This document shows positions 1 to 10,942 of a DNA stretch of 64,000 nucleotides, piece after piece. Under the pieces are notes generated by a model that saw nothing but the letters and a program-made list of their open reading frames with translations, was not told the origin of the DNA and ran no database searches. Origin of the DNA: Curtobacterium poinsettiae (GTDB lineage Bacteria > Actinomycetota > Actinomycetes > Actinomycetales > Microbacteriaceae); contig NZ_CP106879.1 in NCBI RefSeq assembly GCF_025677645.1, positions 2,108,001 to 2,172,000 on the forward strand. Reading direction: 5' to 3'. Position numbers and translations under genes: made by a program. Within the stretch, counting starts at the first letter, position 1. Every line of letters begins with the position of its first letter.

Positions 1-2
1 CG

Positions 3-239
3 GAGGACGACCCCACGCCGGCCGGGCTGCTGGGCGACATCGTGCTCTGCCCGCAGGTGGCCGAGGAGCAGGCGAAGACCGCCGGGCACTCGAGCACCGA
101 CGAGATGCTGCTGCTCACCTGCCACGGCATCCTGCACCTGCTCGGCTTCGACCACGCCGAGCCCGACGAGAAGGCCGAGATGTTCGGCATCCAGGGCGAG
201 ATCCTGACCGCCTTCGCCGCCCAGCACCGAGGGCGGTAG
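3..239 (+). CDS. ybeY: Endoribonuclease YbeY, 3' end only
   Basis: The reading frame is open from the window edge, so the 5' part is missing. The visible 78 residues hold the family signature [11 protein letters not shown], whose three histidines (H-x3-H-x5-H) bind the metal of YbeY, the single-strand endoribonuclease used in 16S rRNA 3'-end maturation and ribosome quality control. The preceding stretch [10 protein letters not shown] is also typical. The gene ends 3 nt before the corC-like gene, which is followed by era, the usual neighbourhood of ybeY. Sure of the family; the start cannot be given. Confidence 0.95.
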   Translation, partial: EDDPTPAGLLGDIVLCPQVAEEQAKTAGHSSTDEMLLLTCHGILHLLGFDHAEPDEKAEMFGIQGEILTAFAAQHRGR

Positions 240-242
240 CCG

Positions 243-1565
243 GTGGTCGTCGTCGCCGGACTCCTCGCGGTGGCGCTGGGGCTCGTCGTGCTCGGCGGAC
301 TCCTCGCCGCGAGTGACGCCGCACTCTCGGTGGTCTCCCGTGCCGACCTCGAGGAGATCGCCAGGGGCAACAAGCGCCGGCGCGCCGTCGAGGCGATCGC
401 GGACGACGTCGGAGCGCACGTCAACGCGCTGAACTTCTTCCGCGTCCTCGCCGAGACAGCGGCCGCGGTGCTCGTGACGATCGCCCTCGTGCGCGCCTTC
501 GACAGCTGGTGGCTCGCACTCGTCGTCTCCGCCGCGATCATGACCGCGGTGTCGTTCGTGCTGGTCGGGTCGAGCCCGCGCAGCGTCGGACGCGCCCACG
601 CCGAGCGACTGATCGGTGCGACGGGCGGCATCGTCCGCGGGGTCCGCATCGTGCTCGGTCCGCTGGCCGGGCTGCTCGTCCGGATCGGTGACCGGGTCAC
701 CCCCGGCCGCGGCCGGAGCGCCTCCACCGTGTCGAGCGAGGAGCAGCTGCTCTCGCTCGTCGACGAGGCAACCGAGAGCAACGTGCTCGAGGACGAGGAC
801 CGCGAACTCATCCACTCGGTGTTCGAGTTCAGCGACACCCTGGTGCGCGAGGTCATGGTGCCCCGCACGGACATGCTCACCGTCGACGGTGCGGAGACGC
901 TGGCCGCGGCCATGGAGCAGTTCCTGGCCGCCGGGGTGTCCCGGATGCCCGTCACGGGCAAGGACAGCGACGACGTGCGGGGTGTGCTGTACCTCCGCGA
1001 CGTCGCGCGGTCGCTGTACGAGCGGCCGGCGTCCCGCACCGAGCGGGTCAGCCGACTGCTGCGGCCCGCCGAGTTCGTGCCGGAGTCGAAGCACGCCGAC
1101 GACACCCTGCGGCACATGCAGGTCGCCAAGAACCACCTGGTGCTGGTGGTCGACGAGTACGGCGGTGTCGCCGGGCTCGTGACCATGGAGGACCTCATCG
1201 AAGAACTCGTCGGCGACATCTCCGACGAGTACGACCGCGCCGTCGTCGACCGGACCGAGGTCGAACCGGGCATCTGGCGGATCTCCGCCCGACTGCCGAT
1301 CGACGAGCTCGGCGACCTGTTCGGCATCGAGCTCGACGACGACGACGTCGACACCGCCGGTGGTCTGCTCACCAAGGAGCTCGGACACCTGGCCGTGTCC
1401 GGCGACACCGTCACCGTGTCCGGGGTCGTCCTGACCGCCGACCGGGTCGAGGGCAAGCGCCGCCACCTCATCACCGTGCTCGCCGAGCGCACCCACGCCC
1501 TGGCCGACGTCGAGGACGCCTTCGACGACGCCGAACCCACCACGACGGGAACCACGCACGCATGA
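243..1565 (+). CDS. Hemolysin/CorC family protein (DUF21 + CBS pair + CorC_HlyC)
   Basis: A 440-residue protein with the UPF0053/CNNM-like layout: an N-terminal membrane domain (hydrophobic stretches near residues 1-25, 65-90 and 90-110), a tandem CBS pair (about 195-320, including the HLVLVVDEYGG stretch typical of these CBS domains) and a C-terminal CorC_HlyC domain (about 335-420). Relatives are linked to Mg2+/Co2+ export or tolerance; the hemolysin name is historical. The GTG start lies 3 nt after ybeY, and the gene overlaps era by 4 nt, so the three are probably one operon. The substrate cannot be read from sequence. Confidence 0.9.
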   Translation: MVVVAGLLAVALGLVVLGGLLAASDAALSVVSRADLEEIARGNKRRRAVEAIADDVGAHVNALNFFRVLAETAAAVLVTIALVRAFDSWWLALVVSAAIMTAVSFVLVGSSPRSVGRAHAERLIGATGGIVRGVRIVLGPLAGLLVRIGDRVTPGRGRSASTVSSEEQLLSLVDEATESNVLEDEDRELIHSVFEFSDTLVREVMVPRTDMLTVDGAETLAAAMEQFLAAGVSRMPVTGKDSDDVRGVLYLRDVARSLYERPASRTERVSRLLRPAEFVPESKHADDTLRHMQVAKNHLVLVVDEYGGVAGLVTMEDLIEELVGDISDEYDRAVVDRTEVEPGIWRISARLPIDELGDLFGIELDDDDVDTAGGLLTKELGHLAVSGDTVTVSGVVLTADRVEGKRRHLITVLAERTHALADVEDAFDDAEPTTTGTTHA

Positions 1566-2500
1566 CCGACCCCGACACCACCCAGGCCGGCTCGGAGCAG
1601 CCCTACCGCGCGGGCTTCGTCTCGTTCGTCGGCCGTCCGAACGTCGGCAAGTCGACGCTGACCAACGCCCTGGTGGGCGAGAAGGTCGCCATCACCTCGT
1701 CCAAGCCGCAGACCACCCGACGCGCCATCCGCGGGATCGTGCACCGGCCCGACGGCCAGGTGATCATCGTCGACACGCCGGGCGTGCACCGTCCGCGCAC
1801 CCTGCTCGGCGAACGGTTGAACGACCTCGTGCAGTCCACGCTCGGCGACGTCGACGTGATCGGGTTCTGCGTGCCGGCCAACGAGCCCGTCGGCCCCGGC
1901 GACCGGTTCATCAACGACACGCTCGACCAGTACCCGCGCGCCAAGAAGATCGCGATCGTGACGAAGATCGACAGCACCTCCAAGGACCGCGTCGGCGAGC
2001 AGCTGCTGGCCGTCTCGAAGCTCCGCGACTGGGACGCCGTGGTGCCGACGTCGGGTACCAGGGGCATGCAGCTCGAAGACCTGCTCGGCGTGATCACGGC
2101 CCTGCTCCCCGAGTCGCCGCAGCTGTACGACTCGAGCGCGGTGACCGAGGAGACCGACGAGGAGCGCATCGGGGAGCTCATCCGCGAGGCCGCGCTCGAG
2201 GGCGTCCGTGACGAGCTGCCGCACTCGCTCGCCGTCGTCATCGAGGACATCGTCGAGCCCGACGCCGACGAGGACGCCGACGGCCCCCTGCGCATCTTCG
2301 CGAACCTGTTCGTCGAGCGGGACAGCCAGAAGGCGATCGTCATCGGACACAAGGGCGAGCGCCTGAAGGACGTCGGTTCGCGGGCCCGCGTCGAGATCGA
2401 GTCGCTGCTCGGCGGCCGACACGTCTACCTGAACATCCGCGTGAAGGTGGCCAAGGAGTGGCAGCGTGACCCGAAGCAGCTCGGACGCCTCGGTTTCTGA
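1562..2500 (+). CDS. era: GTPase Era
   Basis: A 312-residue protein of normal family length. Visible motifs are the P-loop GRPNVGKST (24-32), G3 DTPG (72-75), G4 TKID (135-138) and a C-terminal KH domain with VIGHKGERLK, ending in the usual tail that reads the 3' end of 16S rRNA. Era is a late 30S assembly factor acting on 16S rRNA beside YbeY. Start ATG overlaps the stop of the corC-like gene by 4 nt (ATGA). Nothing unusual. Confidence 0.97.
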   Translation: MTDPDTTQAGSEQPYRAGFVSFVGRPNVGKSTLTNALVGEKVAITSSKPQTTRRAIRGIVHRPDGQVIIVDTPGVHRPRTLLGERLNDLVQSTLGDVDVIGFCVPANEPVGPGDRFINDTLDQYPRAKKIAIVTKIDSTSKDRVGEQLLAVSKLRDWDAVVPTSGTRGMQLEDLLGVITALLPESPQLYDSSAVTEETDEERIGELIREAALEGVRDELPHSLAVVIEDIVEPDADEDADGPLRIFANLFVERDSQKAIVIGHKGERLKDVGSRARVEIESLLGGRHVYLNIRVKVAKEWQRDPKQLGRLGF

Positions 2501-2561
2501 CCGTCCGCGGCTCACACCCCGGGTCATCCGGGCGACGGACGCGGGGACGAGCGGTCCGCCG

Positions 2562-2567
2562 TACCGT
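2562..2567 (+). promoter_or_regulatory. -10 box for a leaderless histidine-kinase mRNA
   Basis: TACCGT fits the actinobacterial TANNNT -10 pattern and lies exactly 6 nt before a GTG in the frame of the histidine kinase. That spacing puts the transcription start on the start codon. I see no clear -35. It supports the 2574 start over an in-frame GTG at 2466 that would lie inside era. Confidence 0.5.
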
Positions 2568-2573
2568 GGACGG

Positions 2574-3812
2574 GTGTTCCGTCCGATGCTGCGTGCGCAG
2601 GTCATCACCGACCTGCTGATCGCCGTGCTGCTCGGCGTCCTCGTCCTGGTCGCCAGCGGGCGTGGGATCGACGGCCCGCTGTCGGTCGTCACCGTCGTCG
2701 GCATGACCGCCGCCCTGGCACTGCGGCGCCTGTCGCCCGGGCTCGCGCTGACCGTCGCTTGGGTGTTCGCGGTCCTCGAGATGGCAACCCTGCAGGTGCC
2801 GGACGAGTCGAACACGTTCATCGCCGGCGTCATGTACACGACGAGCGCGTACGGCAGTCGCCGTGTGCGGCTGGCCGGGCTCGTGTCGGCGATCGTCGGC
2901 TCCGTGGCGGCGGCCGCCTACATGGGCTTCGACGACTACCAGAACAGGCTCACCTACGAGACCGCTTCGACGCCGCTGCAGGAGTCGCTGCAGGTCACCC
3001 TGTCGTTCTTCGCCGTCGTCCTGCTCCTGCTGCTGCTGCCGTGGCTCGCCGGACTCGTGGTCCGGACCCGACGGTCGGCGAGCATGAGTCGCGAGGCCCA
3101 GTTGCTCGCCGAGCGTGACGCCGCGCGGGCCGACCGGGCCGTCGCGGTCGAGCAGGAGCGCGTGCGGATCGCCCGCGACATGCACGACATCATCGCGCAC
3201 TCGCTCGCGGTGGTCATCGCGCAGTCCGACGGTGCCCGGTACGCCCTGAAGGCCGACCCCGCGGTGGCCGACCAGGCCCTCAGCACCATCTCGGCCACGG
3301 CGCGCCGAGCCCTCGGCGACGTGCGCGAACTCCTCGGCGCGCTCCGGCACGAGCAGGGGACCGCGCCGACGCCGGAGATCGACGACATCGACCGGCTCGT
3401 CGACGAGATGCGGCAGCTCGGGCTCGACGTGCGCGTGGAACGCGAGGGCGACCCCGTCGGGCTGCCCACCACCACGCAACTCGCGGTCTACCGGATCGTG
3501 CAGGAGAGCCTGACGAACGCGTACAAGCACGGCGAGCCCGGCAGCCCGGTACGTGCGGCCCTGACCTACCGGCCGGACACGGTCGAGATCGCCGTCGTGA
3601 ACCGACGTGCCGACGACGGCGTCCGCGGACCCGGAACGGGTCACGGGCTGGTCGGCATGCGCGAGCGCGCCGTGATGACCGGCGGCACCATGACCGCCGG
3701 AGCCCGGGGAGACGACTTCACGGTCGCCGTCCGGATGCCGACCGTCCCGGCGAGCGGGCAGATGCCCCGCGGCCGGATCACCCCGACCGAGCAGGAGCGC
3801 ACCGCCCGATGA
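2574..3812 (+). CDS. Sensor histidine kinase, NarL/DesK type
   Basis: A 412-residue membrane kinase: four to five hydrophobic segments in the first 160 residues, a short coiled linker, then a HisKA_3 dimerisation domain with the phospho-acceptor in RDMHDIIAHSL and a HATPase domain with N-box QESLTNAYKHG and G-box GTGHGLVGMRER. It should autophosphorylate and pass phosphate to the response regulator whose start overlaps its stop by 4 nt. No extracytoplasmic sensor domain is apparent, so a membrane-borne or cytoplasmic cue is likely. Start chosen from the TACCGT -10 box; the frame is open upstream to a GTG at 2466, inside era. The ABC exporter just downstream is a likely target. Confidence 0.9.
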   Translation: MFRPMLRAQVITDLLIAVLLGVLVLVASGRGIDGPLSVVTVVGMTAALALRRLSPGLALTVAWVFAVLEMATLQVPDESNTFIAGVMYTTSAYGSRRVRLAGLVSAIVGSVAAAAYMGFDDYQNRLTYETASTPLQESLQVTLSFFAVVLLLLLLPWLAGLVVRTRRSASMSREAQLLAERDAARADRAVAVEQERVRIARDMHDIIAHSLAVVIAQSDGARYALKADPAVADQALSTISATARRALGDVRELLGALRHEQGTAPTPEIDDIDRLVDEMRQLGLDVRVEREGDPVGLPTTTQLAVYRIVQESLTNAYKHGEPGSPVRAALTYRPDTVEIAVVNRRADDGVRGPGTGHGLVGMRERAVMTGGTMTAGARGDDFTVAVRMPTVPASGQMPRGRITPTEQERTAR

Positions 3813-4498
3813 CCACGATCCCGACCGACGAGCACCGGATCCGTGTCGCCCTCGTCGACGACCAGGCGCTCTTCCGCACCGGCATCCGGATGCTCATCGA
3901 CTCGCAGCCCGACCTGCGGTTCGTCGGCGAGGCGGGTGACGGTGCCGAGGGGGTCGAACTCGTCCGACGCACCCGTCCCGACGTGGTGCTGATGGACGTC
4001 CGGATGCCCGTGATGGACGGCATCACGGCGACCGGTCACATCGTCGAGCAGTCCGGTACCGACGGTGCGAAGGTCCTCGTGCTGACCACGTTCGACTTCG
4101 ACGAGGCCGCAGCCAAGGCCATCCGCGCTGGTGCGAGCGGATTCGTGCTCAAGGACGCCGACCCGGAGTTCCTGCTCGCGGCGGTCCGGACCGTGCACGC
4201 CGGCACCGCGGTGTTCGCCGCGTCGGCCACGCGGGAGCTCCTGCGACGGTACGACGACTCGGTCGGCCGCGCCGCCGCCGTCCCCGCGGCCTTCGCCGAC
4301 CTCACCCCGCGTGAGCGCGAGATCTTCGACCTGGCCGCCCGGGGGTTCAGCAACAGCGAGATCGCCCAGCACGAGTACGTCAGTGAGGCCACCGTCAAGA
4401 CGCACATCTCGCGGGTCCTGACGAAGCTCGAGCTCCGCGATCGGGTGCGCCTCGTCGTCTTCGCCCACGAACACGGGCTCGTCTCCAAGGCAGAATGA
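3809..4498 (+). CDS. Response regulator, NarL/LuxR family
   Basis: A 229-residue regulator with a receiver domain (acidic pair D17-D18, phospho-acceptor D63 in VVLMDVRMPVMDG, conserved Lys in FVLKDAD) and a C-terminal LuxR-type helix-turn-helix (about 165-225, LTPREREIFDLAARGFSNSEIA and TVKTHISRVL). It overlaps the kinase stop by 4 nt, so both are made from one mRNA. Regulators of this type next to an ABC exporter usually control it in answer to membrane-active compounds; that link here is inferred from position only. Confidence 0.95.
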   Translation: MTTIPTDEHRIRVALVDDQALFRTGIRMLIDSQPDLRFVGEAGDGAEGVELVRRTRPDVVLMDVRMPVMDGITATGHIVEQSGTDGAKVLVLTTFDFDEAAAKAIRAGASGFVLKDADPEFLLAAVRTVHAGTAVFAASATRELLRRYDDSVGRAAAVPAAFADLTPREREIFDLAARGFSNSEIAQHEYVSEATVKTHISRVLTKLELRDRVRLVVFAHEHGLVSKAE

Positions 4499-4610
4499 AG
4501 CCGGGTCATCCGCGGGGATGACCCCTCCACAGGCAACCGAGCCGAGCGGACGATCCACAGCAGCCGACCGGGCGACGCGGGACGGGCCCGCCGCCCGCCA
4601 TCGTGGATGC

Positions 4611-5363
4611 ATGACCACGAGCCACGCCCCGATCATCCGCCTCGACCACGTGTCCAAGCACTACGGCGACGACGCCCGACGTGTCACCGCGCTCGACGAC
4701 GTCAGCGTCGACATCGGCGCGGGGGAGTTCACCGCGGTGATGGGCCCGTCCGGATCCGGCAAGTCGACGCTCATGCACGTCGCGGCCGGCCTCGACGCCG
4801 TGTCCGCCGGTCGGATCCAGATCGACGGCGTCGACATCACGGCCCTGGGCGACAAGGACCTCACCGAGCTGCGTCGTCGTCGGCTGGGCTTCGTGTTCCA
4901 GTCGTTCAACCTCGTCCCGACGCTCGACGTCAGCGAGAACATCCGGTTGCCGTTCCTGCTCGGTGGGCACAAGCCTTCGCACGAGGAGACCGCCTGGATC
5001 GACCGGCTCGTCGAGATGCTCGGGCTCGGCAACCGGCTGACGCACCGGCCGCACCAGCTCTCCGGCGGGCAGCAGCAACGCGTCGCCATCGCGCGGGCGC
5101 TCGCGTCGCGACCGGCGGTGGTCGTCGCCGACGAACCGACCGGCGCGCTCGACTCCCGCACCGGGCGCGACGTGCTGGCGATCCTCCGCGGCGCCGTCCA
5201 GGAGTGGGGGCAGAGCGTCGTCATGGTCACGCACGACCCGGTCGCGGCCGCGAACGCCGACCGCATCCTGTTCCTCGCCGACGGCAGGATCGTCGCCGAC
5301 CGCCCCGCGATGGACGCCGGCGCGATCTCCACGACGATGCTCGGGATGGAGGCCGCAGCGTGA
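4611..5363 (+). CDS. ABC transporter ATP-binding protein, MacB/LolD type
   Basis: A 250-residue single ATPase domain: Walker A GPSGSGKST (45-53), Q-loop FVFQSFNLVPTLD, signature LSGGQQQRVAIARAL, Walker B VVVADEPTGALDS and switch His in MVTHD. The FQSFNL and DEPTGALDS wording is typical of the LolD/MacB/FtsE branch, which pairs with FtsX-like permeases such as the one that follows with a 4-nt overlap. ATG at 4611 starts right before the conserved domain; an upstream in-frame ATG at 4518 would add an arginine-rich stretch with no homology. The gap of 112 nt from the response regulator leaves room for a regulated promoter. Confidence 0.92.
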   Translation: MTTSHAPIIRLDHVSKHYGDDARRVTALDDVSVDIGAGEFTAVMGPSGSGKSTLMHVAAGLDAVSAGRIQIDGVDITALGDKDLTELRRRRLGFVFQSFNLVPTLDVSENIRLPFLLGGHKPSHEETAWIDRLVEMLGLGNRLTHRPHQLSGGQQQRVAIARALASRPAVVVADEPTGALDSRTGRDVLAILRGAVQEWGQSVVMVTHDPVAAANADRILFLADGRIVADRPAMDAGAISTTMLGMEAAA

Positions 5364-6760
5364 GCGACGTCCGCTCCTTCGCCCCGACCGTCCTCGTCGC
5401 CGCCCTCGGCACCACGTTCGGTTCCGCCCTCGTCATCGCACCGGGGATCGTCACCGAAGCGCTCCGAGCCGCCGGGGTTGCCGACCTCGGTCCGGTCAAG
5501 GCGATCCTCTCCGTGGTGGGGTGGCTGTTCCTCGGCATCGCGCTGTACGTCGGCGCGATCGTCACCGCGAACACCTGCGCCACCCTGATCGCCGGGCAGA
5601 CCCGGATCATCGCGTTGCAGCGGCTCGTCGGTGCGACCGGTGCGACCCTCCGTGCGCGGATCACCCGCACCGGGCTGATCGTCGGCGTGCTCGGCGGGGT
5701 CGTCGGCGCCGTCGCGGGGACCGCGCTCTCGGCCCTGTTCGTCGTCGTCCTGCGGGGCAACGGGGTCCTGCCCGAGGCCGAGTACACCTACGTCCCGTGG
5801 GAGCTCGTGCTGCCGGTCGTGGCCGTCGTCCTCGCCACCTGGGGTGCCTTCGCTGCCGGGTCGCGCCGCGTGCTCACCGTCACCCCGCTCGAGGCGCTGT
5901 CCTCGAGCGTCGAACCGAGCCACGACGACGTCCGGTCCGGCACCGCCCGCAAGGTCTGGTCGATCGTGCTCATGGCCGGCGGCGCGGCGCTGATGCTGCT
6001 CGGGCTCGCGGTGAGCTCGCTGTCCCCGGTCGCGGTCCTGCCGGCGGCGCTCGGCGGGTTCGTGTCCTTCGCCGGGGTCGCGGTGGGGGCGACGATCGTG
6101 ATGCCGCCCGTGCTGCAGCTCATCGGCCGCATCGGCTCGCACGACCCCGTCGTCCTGCTCGCCGGACGGAACGCGATGCGGGCGCCGGGGCGGTCCTCGC
6201 GGGCGACCATCGGGCTCGTCATCGGCATCACCCTGCTCGTCACCTTCGCGGTCGCGCTCGGCATCATGCAGCACGTGCTCGAGACCGAGATGCGCGCCAT
6301 GAGCGCGGGGAGCGCCACCCCCGAGATGATCGAGGCGCAACGCGACCTCTTCGTGCAGATCAACGCGGTCGTCAGCGTGATCGTCGGGTTCTCCGCCGTG
6401 ATCGCCGCCGTCGGGGTCGTGAACGCCCTGGCGCTCGGGGTGCTCCAGCGTCGACGCGAACTCGGGCTGCTGCGGGTGCTCGGCCTGACCGGTGCGCAGG
6501 TCCGACGGATGATCGTGACCGAGGCGGTGCAGATGGTCGTCGCGGCCGTCGTCTCGGGGCTGGCGCTCGGCACGTTGTACGGCTGGGTCGGCGGGCAGAC
6601 GCTGCTCGGCTCGCTCGGGACACCCGTGGCACCGGTGATGCCGCCGTTGACCATCGGCATCGTGGTGATCGGCGCGCTGGTCCTGGCGGTCGTCGCCACC
6701 ATCGCCCCGGTGCGGCGCGCGATGCGCGTCCCGCCGACCGAGGCGCTCGCGGTCGACTGA
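5360..6760 (+). CDS. FtsX-like ABC transporter permease
   Basis: A 466-residue polytopic protein with eight or so membrane segments in two halves, each ending in an FtsX-type four-helix unit; the C-terminal VPPTEALAVD tail is a hallmark of MacB/FtsX-like permeases. GTG start overlaps the ATPase stop (GTGA). Pairs with the ATPase as an exporter or extruder of lipophilic or peptide compounds; many such systems next to NarL-type two-component genes answer to antimicrobial peptides, but the substrate cannot be read here. Confidence 0.9.
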   Translation: MSDVRSFAPTVLVAALGTTFGSALVIAPGIVTEALRAAGVADLGPVKAILSVVGWLFLGIALYVGAIVTANTCATLIAGQTRIIALQRLVGATGATLRARITRTGLIVGVLGGVVGAVAGTALSALFVVVLRGNGVLPEAEYTYVPWELVLPVVAVVLATWGAFAAGSRRVLTVTPLEALSSSVEPSHDDVRSGTARKVWSIVLMAGGAALMLLGLAVSSLSPVAVLPAALGGFVSFAGVAVGATIVMPPVLQLIGRIGSHDPVVLLAGRNAMRAPGRSSRATIGLVIGITLLVTFAVALGIMQHVLETEMRAMSAGSATPEMIEAQRDLFVQINAVVSVIVGFSAVIAAVGVVNALALGVLQRRRELGLLRVLGLTGAQVRRMIVTEAVQMVVAAVVSGLALGTLYGWVGGQTLLGSLGTPVAPVMPPLTIGIVVIGALVLAVVATIAPVRRAMRVPPTEALAVD

Positions 6761-6783
6761 CCCGTCGCCTTGGTCGCACCGCG

Positions 6784-6835
6784 CGACGACGCGGGAGGCC
6801 CGGTGCCAGCTGGCACCGCGCCTCCCGTGTCGTCG
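6784..6835. repeat. 52-nt near-perfect palindrome, copy 1 (terminator-like)
   Basis: The two halves pair over 26 bp with one mismatch class (a G-T and a C-C position at the outer part), centred on GGTGCCAGCTGGCACC with no spacer. The core of 26 nt is identical to the palindrome at 61755-61806. It lies just after the exporter permease. As RNA it forms a long hairpin without a U-tract, as is common for actinobacterial terminators. It works equally in both directions. Confidence 0.75.
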
Positions 6836-6886
6836 TGTGGTCGCGCCGACGTGCCCTGCCCGGCCCTGCCACGCCGCTCACGTCCG

Positions 6887-6907
6887 CCGAGGTGTCACGA
6901 ACTGTCG
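6887..6907. repeat. Dispersed intergenic repeat, copy 1
   Basis: CCGAGGTGTCACGAACTGTC matches the arms of the inverted repeat at 20717-20775 (CCGAGGTCGCACGAACTG) except for two swapped bases. A partial inverted partner, GGGCGACAG, follows about 14 nt later. Third copy at 20986. All copies are non-coding. Confidence 0.6.
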
Positions 6908-7042
6908 TCCGGACCCAGCCCGGGCGACAGCGCGCGACCGCTCGGCGACCGGCCCGCGGCAGGTCTCGACCACCCGGCACCGCACTCGGCACCGCACTCG
7001 GCATCGCCGTTCGACGGCACCGGGCGGTCTCACGTCACACGC

Positions 7043-8981
<1,939 letters not shown>

Positions 8982-8999
8982 GACTCGACCGGGCCGGGA

Positions 9000-9030
9000 G
9001 GCGCGGTGCGGGCTGGACTCGCACCGCGCC
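9000..9030. terminator. Hairpin after leuA
   Basis: GGCGCGGTGCG (9000-9010) pairs perfectly with CGCACCGCGCC (9020-9030) across a 9-nt loop, 18 nt after the leuA stop. No U-tract. Probable terminator. Confidence 0.65.
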
Positions 9031-9076
9031 GCCAGTCCGTGCCCGGTTCTTCCCCCGTCACGCGCGATGGCAAGTC

Positions 9077-9123
9077 GAATCGGGCGTACCTGGTCGTTTC
9101 TTCCGACCAGGTACGCCCGATTC
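9077..9123. repeat. 20-bp perfect inverted repeat between leuA and recO
   Basis: The arms at 9077-9096 (GAATCGGGCGTACCTGGTCG) and 9104-9123 are perfect inverted copies with a 7-nt pyrimidine loop (tttcttc). It stands 46 nt after the leuA hairpin and 58 nt before recO. It could be a second terminator or a binding site; the long perfect stem and short loop favour an RNA hairpin. Confidence 0.65.
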
Positions 9124-9181
9124 CGCTCGGTACGCCTCCGCAGCGCGCTGCGCTGTCGGCGGGGCAGGGGATACTGGGGGC

Positions 9182-10036
9182 ATGCCGCTGTACCGGGACG
9201 AGTGCGTCGTGTTGCGCACCCACAAGCTCGGTGAAGCCGACCGCATCGTCACGATGCTGTCGCGGCAGCACGGCAAGATCCGCGCGGTGGCCAAGGGCGT
9301 GCGGCGGACGGCCTCGAAGTTCGGCAGCCGACTCGAGCCGTTCATGGTCGTCGACGCCCAGTTCTACGAGGGCCGGTCGCTCGACATCGTCACCCAGGCC
9401 GAGTCGCTCGGGGCCTACGGGGCGCAGATCGTCGCCGACTACGGCGCGTACACAGCGGCCAGCGCGATGGTCGAGACCGCCGACCGCCTGAGCGAGGCCG
9501 ACGCCGGACTGCAGCAGTACCTGTTGCTCGTCGGCGCGCTGCGGTCGCTGTCGCGCGGTGAGCACCAGTCCAGCGCCACGCTCGACTCGTACCTGCTCCG
9601 GGCGATGAGCATCGCGGGGTGGGCGCCCTCGTTCAGCGACTGCGCGGTGACGGGCGAGCCCGGCCCGCACTCGGCGTTCGTGGTGCAGCTCGGTGGTGTC
9701 GTCGCCGACCGTGCTGCCCCGCCGGGGACCCCGCGGCTCGACCCGGCGACGCTCGGGGTGCTCGGCTCCCTGCTCGCCGGTGACTGGGCGACGGTCGACG
9801 CCACCGACGAGCGGACGCGTTCGCGGGCCTCCGGCGTGGTCGCGGCCTACGCCCAGTGGCACCTGGAACGATCGCTCCGTTCCCTGCCGCACGTCGACCG
9901 TTCCGAACACCCGATGCCGGTGCCGCAGACCCACGGCGGACCCGAGGCGACGGCGCGCGCGGTGGCCTCGACCCCGGCGCCCGCCGTGCCCGAGCCCGAT
10001 CCCGATCCCGCTGTCGAAGGAGCCCCCACCGCATGA
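9182..10036 (+). CDS. recO: DNA repair protein RecO
   Basis: A 284-residue RecO: N-terminal OB fold beginning [23 protein letters not shown], then the helical domain. RecO anneals SSB-coated strands and helps load RecA in the RecFOR pathway. Most actinobacterial RecO proteins carry a four-cysteine zinc site in the middle; here that region reads [15 protein letters not shown] and GGVVADRA and keeps a single Cys, so zinc binding appears lost. The C-terminal 30 residues are Pro/Ala-rich. ATG at 9182 follows a GGGGG ribosome site; the stop overlaps uppS by 4 nt. Confidence 0.93.
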   Translation: MPLYRDECVVLRTHKLGEADRIVTMLSRQHGKIRAVAKGVRRTASKFGSRLEPFMVVDAQFYEGRSLDIVTQAESLGAYGAQIVADYGAYTAASAMVETADRLSEADAGLQQYLLLVGALRSLSRGEHQSSATLDSYLLRAMSIAGWAPSFSDCAVTGEPGPHSAFVVQLGGVVADRAAPPGTPRLDPATLGVLGSLLAGDWATVDATDERTRSRASGVVAAYAQWHLERSLRSLPHVDRSEHPMPVPQTHGGPEATARAVASTPAPAVPEPDPDPAVEGAPTA

Positions 10037-10830
10037 GCCCCCGCCGCCCCGACGACGTCGAACCCTTCCGCCCGGTCGACTGGACCGGCGAGACGCCCCC
10101 GGCGATCCCGGCCCGGTTCGTCCCGGAGCACGTGGCCATCGTCATGGACGGCAACGGCCGGTGGGCGAACGGCCGCGGCCTGACCCGGATCGAGGGGCAC
10201 AAGGCGGGCGAGGCCTCACTGCTCGACGTCGTCGCCGGGGCGATCCAGATCGGCGTCGGACACGTGTCGGCGTACGCGTTCTCGACGGAGAACTGGAAGC
10301 GCTCCCCGGAGGAGGTCCGGTTCCTGATGGGCTTCAACCGTGACGTCATCCGCCGTCGCCGTGACCAGCTGCACCAGTGGGGCGTCAAGGTGCGGTGGGC
10401 CGGCCGGCGACCGCGGCTGTGGCGGAGCGTCATCGACGAGCTCGAGGCCGCCGAGCGGATGACGGCGGGCAACGACGTGCTCACGCTGACGATGTGCGTG
10501 AACTACGGCGGCCGGAACGAGATCGTCGACGCCGTGCGGGGCATGGCCGAGGACGTCGCCGCGGGACGCCTGAAGCCGAGCCAGGTCACCGAGAAGGCGC
10601 TGGCGAAGCGGCTGTACGTGCCGGAGATGCCCGACGTCGACCTGTTCCTCCGGAGCTCGGGGGAGCAGCGCACGAGCAACTTCCTGCTGTGGCAGTCCGC
10701 CTACGCCGAGATGGTGTTCCTCGACCGGCTCTGGCCGGACTTCCGTCGCACCGACCTGTGGGGGGCGATCGAGGAGTACGCACGGCGAGACCGACGCTAC
10801 GGCGGCGCGGTCGACGCTCCGACGGCGTAG
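10033..10830 (+). CDS. uppS: Isoprenyl transferase (cis-prenyl diphosphate synthase)
   Basis: A 265-residue cis-prenyltransferase. [16 protein letters not shown] holds the catalytic Asp (D39), FSTENW is motif 2, and [20 protein letters not shown] with FLDRLWPDF are motifs 4-5. It extends isoprenoid diphosphates with Z geometry to make the lipid carrier for peptidoglycan and other wall polymers. In actinomycetes the copy beside recO corresponds to the decaprenyl diphosphate synthase, so decaprenyl phosphate is a likely product; chain length is not readable here. Overlaps recO by 4 nt. Confidence 0.95.
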   Translation: MSPRRPDDVEPFRPVDWTGETPPAIPARFVPEHVAIVMDGNGRWANGRGLTRIEGHKAGEASLLDVVAGAIQIGVGHVSAYAFSTENWKRSPEEVRFLMGFNRDVIRRRRDQLHQWGVKVRWAGRRPRLWRSVIDELEAAERMTAGNDVLTLTMCVNYGGRNEIVDAVRGMAEDVAAGRLKPSQVTEKALAKRLYVPEMPDVDLFLRSSGEQRTSNFLLWQSAYAEMVFLDRLWPDFRRTDLWGAIEEYARRDRRYGGAVDAPTA

Positions 10831-10858
10831 CCGCTGCCGCGGGGCCGAGGCTGCCGGG

Positions 10859-10930
10859 GCCGAGTCTCGGATCCGCGGACACGTTGCGCCCTCCGGACGG
10901 CGCGGAGTGTCCGCGCAGCCGAGACTCGGC
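10859..10930. terminator. Compound palindrome between convergent uppS and lysR genes
   Basis: Three nested stems: GCCGAGTCTCGG (10859-10870) with 10919-10930, CGCGGACAC (10874-10882) with 10907-10915, and GCGCC (10886) with GGCGC (10899), all perfect. It fills most of the gap between the two converging stops and should terminate both transcripts. Confidence 0.7.
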
Positions 10931-10942
10931 GCGCGCCGCCCC

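Noticed and set aside
2466..2573. Upstream GTG extending the histidine kinase into era
   Set aside because: The added 36 residues are polar and unlike the family; the TACCGT box 6 nt before 2574 fits a leaderless start.
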